Below are positions 62,137-64,000 of a stretch of 64,000 nt of DNA, piece by piece. Made by a program: the position numbers and the translations under genes. The notes beneath the pieces are model-generated. The model was not told where the DNA came from, ran no database searches, and saw only the letters and a program-made list of their open reading frames with translations. Numbering within the stretch: position 1 is the first letter of the stretch; every line of letters begins with the position of its first letter. Origin of the DNA: Rhizobium sp. Q54 (GTDB lineage Bacteria > Bacteroidota > Bacteroidia > Flavobacteriales > Flavobacteriaceae); assembly GCA_943328505.2 (NCBI GenBank), contig CALQAH020000004.1, positions 1 through 64,000 of the forward strand, read 5' to 3'.

Positions 62137-63387
62137 ATGGCTTATTTATTTACGTCGGAGTCAGTGAGTGAAGGACATCCAGACAAAGTTGCAGACCAAA
62201 TTTCAGATGCATTGATTGATAATTTTTTAGCATTTGATGCGGATTCTAAAGTAGCATGCGAAACCTTGGTTACTACGGGTCAAGTAATTTTGGCTGGAGA
62301 AGTAAAATCTAGCACCTATCTTGATGTACAATCTATTGCAAGAGAGGTAATCAGAAAGATTGGATATACTAAAAGTGAGTATATGTTTGAAGCTGATTCT
62401 TGTGGTGTTCTATCTGCAATTCACGAACAATCAGCTGACATTAATCAAGGAGTTGATAGAGCAAGTAAAGAAGAACAAGGTGCTGGTGATCAAGGAATGA
62501 TGTTTGGTTACGCTACTAATGAAACTGAAAATTACATGCCTTTAGCATTAGATTTGTCTCATGCTTTATTGATTGAATTGGCCAATTTGAGAAGAGAAAA
62601 CAACGAAATTAAATATTTGCGTCCAGATGCCAAGTCACAAGTTACTTTAGAATATTCGGATGATAATAAACCACAACGAATTGATGCCATTGTAATTTCT
62701 ACACAACATGATGATTTTGCTGCTGAAGCAGAAATGTTAGCTAAAATTAAAAGTGATTTAGTTGGTATTTTGATTCCAAGAATCAAAGCAAAATATCCTC
62801 AATATGCTCATTTATTTAATGATCAAATCACGTATCACATTAATCCTACTGGCAAATTTGTAATTGGTGGACCTCACGGCGATACAGGATTAACAGGAAG
62901 AAAGATTATTGTGGATACTTATGGTGGAAAAGGCGCCCATGGTGGTGGAGCATTCTCTGGAAAAGACCCAAGTAAAGTCGATAGAAGTGCTGCTTATGCT
63001 ACACGTCATATTGCTAAAAATTTAGTAGCTGCAGGATTGTGTGATGAAATTTTAGTTCAAGTTTCTTATGCGATTGGAGTTGCAAAACCTACGTCAATCA
63101 ATGTAGTAACTTATGGTACTTCAAAAGTGAATTTGACAGATGGAGAAATTAGTACTAAAGTAGAAGCAATTTTTGATATGCGTCCTTATTTTATTGAACA
63201 ACGTTTGAAATTAAGAAACCCTATTTACAGCGAAACTGCTGCTTATGGTCATATGGGAAGAAAATCGGAAACGGTTACTAAAACTTTTCAATTGCCAAAT
63301 GGCGCACCAAAAACAATGACAGTAGAGCTTTTTACATGGGAGAAATTGGATTATGTTGATAAGGTAAAAGCTGCTTTTGGTTTATAA
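62137..63387 (+). CDS. metK: S-adenosylmethionine synthetase
   Basis: Makes SAM from methionine and ATP. At 416 residues it is full length. [20 protein letters not shown] is at residues 5-24. [13 protein letters not shown] (about 116-128), [20 protein letters not shown] (about 230-249) and [19 protein letters not shown] (about 268-286) are the classic active-site segments. It is divergent from the metH operon and has its own promoter, a candidate SAM-II riboswitch and a terminator, so it is a single-gene unit. Confidence 0.98.
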   Translation: MAYLFTSESVSEGHPDKVADQISDALIDNFLAFDADSKVACETLVTTGQVILAGEVKSSTYLDVQSIAREVIRKIGYTKSEYMFEADSCGVLSAIHEQSADINQGVDRASKEEQGAGDQGMMFGYATNETENYMPLALDLSHALLIELANLRRENNEIKYLRPDAKSQVTLEYSDDNKPQRIDAIVISTQHDDFAAEAEMLAKIKSDLVGILIPRIKAKYPQYAHLFNDQITYHINPTGKFVIGGPHGDTGLTGRKIIVDTYGGKGAHGGGAFSGKDPSKVDRSAAYATRHIAKNLVAAGLCDEILVQVSYAIGVAKPTSINVVTYGTSKVNLTDGEISTKVEAIFDMRPYFIEQRLKLRNPIYSETAAYGHMGRKSETVTKTFQLPNGAPKTMTVELFTWEKLDYVDKVKAAFGL

Positions 63388-63408
63388 AATAGAATTGCAT
63401 TTATATTT

Positions 63409-63439
63409 AAAAAGGTGACTAATTTAAGTCAACCTTTTT
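63409..63439 (+). terminator. metK terminator
   Basis: AAAAAGGTGACT pairs with AGTCAACCTTTTT with one bulged A, followed by an AT-rich tail. Confidence 0.8.
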
Positions 63440-63456
63440 AATTTAATACTAAATAA

Positions 63457-63491
63457 AAATCCGATTTTTTCATAGAAGAAATCGGATTTTG
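63457..63491. terminator. Second hairpin, terminator of the small minus-strand gene
   Basis: AAAATCCGATTT and AAATCGGATTTT form a 12-bp stem. A T-run on the minus side suits termination of the 52-codon gene that ends at 63508. Confidence 0.75.
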
Positions 63492-63507
63492 TTTTCGTAG
63501 AAAAAAA

Positions 63508-63666
63508 TTACAAGGCTAAAACACTATTTTCAGCACCTGCAAATTCAGTTGTGTTCCAATTATTGAAATATCCAATTACTGAAGCAACATTTGCTTCTTT
63601 TGCTTCCACTGAAAAGGCAACATTAACTATGGGTTTAGTTTTTATAACTTGTTTTTCAATAGACAT
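63508..63666 (-). CDS. 52-residue CBM48-like (isoamylase N-domain) protein with internal deletion
   Basis: The ATG is complementary to 63664-63666. Residues 1-38 (MSIEKQVIKTKPIVNVAFSV, then EAKEANVASVIGYFNNWN) match the opening of the roughly 100-residue flavobacterial glycogen-binding/isoamylase early-set proteins (typically FTVEAKEAxxVAVVGDFNNWN). Residues 41-52 (EFAGAENSVLAL) match their last dozen residues. The central strands, about 45-50 residues including the usual KLKxGTFKGT and YEFRYxVDG region, are absent, yet the frame is intact. It is therefore an in-frame internal deletion, perhaps still expressed. Whether it folds or binds glycan is doubtful. Confidence 0.65.
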   Translation of the reverse strand: MSIEKQVIKTKPIVNVAFSVEAKEANVASVIGYFNNWNTTEFAGAENSVLAL

Positions 63667-63904
63667 AACTAATTCATTTATAGATTAATGACATAAAGTA
63701 AAGGAATGCTTTGGTAACTTTAACATCACTATATCACTTTTAAGAGATTGCTAAAAAGTATCCCAATTTTAAATACATTTAATAATTTCTGACACTATAA
63801 ATTTTATATCCCCTAACAAGAAACGTTTTCTTAATAGAATATCTTAAAATTAAAATTCGGTATTTTTATAATTATTTTTACCTTTAAGCATTAAAATTTT
63901 TCAA
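63667..63904. other. Intergenic region at the right end
   Basis: About 240 AT-rich bases between the short CBM48-like gene and a plus-strand gene at the window edge. TACCTTTA near 63880-63887 is an imperfect -7 box for the latter. No repeat or RNA structure recognised. Confidence 0.45.
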
Positions 63905-64000
63905 ATGGAAGCAGATCAGCATGAATTATATGAAAATGCGAAAAGTAGAGTGACGCAAAAAAAGTTTTTGTTTTATCATTTGGTCCTTCTTTTAATAGGG
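63905..64000 (+). CDS. 2TM domain protein, 5' part only
   Basis: 32 codons run off the window end. ELYENAKSRVTQKKFLFYHL then a hydrophobic VLLLIG is the opening of the 2TM domain family (a charged helix followed by two membrane helices), common in Flavobacteriaceae, where copies are often fused or adjacent to LytTR regulators. The end is cut by the window, not by mutation. Confidence 0.6.
   Translation, partial: MEADQHELYENAKSRVTQKKFLFYHLVLLLIG

Overview
The window is a stretch of chromosome from an AT-rich member of the Flavobacteriaceae, most likely Flavobacterium or a close relative. Four things point there. Several surface proteins end in type IX secretion (T9SS) sorting domains, both the type A and the ChiA-like type C kind. 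A gldA gliding-motility ATPase is present. Many genes are preceded by the Bacteroidetes sigma factor -7 box TAnnTTTG, often with a TTG about 19-20 bases upstream. Gene content is also typical: methionine synthase split in two, a DAHP synthase-chorismate mutase fusion, a thioredoxin-reductase-like ferredoxin-NADP reductase, DUF4271 beside uroporphyrinogen-III synthase, and DUF4296 beside dihydroorotase. No tRNA, rRNA, CRISPR, IS element or prophage was seen.

Layout. 1-2050: atpDC, separated from the other ATP synthase genes. 2058-2300: a 54-residue GldL-like membrane protein and the tail of a broken helix-turn-helix regulator. 2348-6914: a biotin operon (bioF, bioD, bioA and a ketoacyl synthase), with bioB apart at 18164. 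7703-18114: two giant tandem T9SS type C surface proteins. 20501-26153: two tandem secreted zinc proteases with P-domains and type A sorting tails. 26210-29070: ferredoxin, ferredoxin reductase, NifU-like and Mrp, a redox and Fe-S assembly cluster. 29209-30843: a head-to-tail trio (alkyltransferase-like, LysE-type, trmB). 31993-38063: a PhoR/PhoB-like two-component system next to a TonB-dependent receptor and a surface lipoprotein. 38725-41026: a protein that is only a signal peptide plus T9SS tail, then a full T9SS protein. 42191-50254: housekeeping genes (tyrS, pyrC, polyprenol-phosphate mannose synthase, uroporphyrinogen-III synthase, dtd, rsgA). 50463-52760: a CsgG/DUF4810/DUF799 lipoprotein operon. 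52895-56926: aromatic amino acid entry enzyme, gldA, an adhesin-like lipoprotein and a PagL-like lipid A deacylase. 56977-63387: the methionine/SAM block.

The most notable feature is the 480-base gap between metH and metK. On the minus strand it carries an S-box (SAM-I) riboswitch in front of metH-metF. On the plus strand it carries what reads as a SAM-II riboswitch in front of metK. Two structurally unrelated RNA sensors of one metabolite thus sit back to back, controlling the enzymes that remake methionine and the enzyme that turns it into SAM. Other points worth a second look are 11-base-phased TTAAC arrays near the PhoB-like regulator, a cargo-less T9SS protein, an internally deleted carbohydrate-binding protein, quasi-palindromic spacers within the biotin operon, and an operonic ketoacyl synthase that may feed pimelate synthesis.
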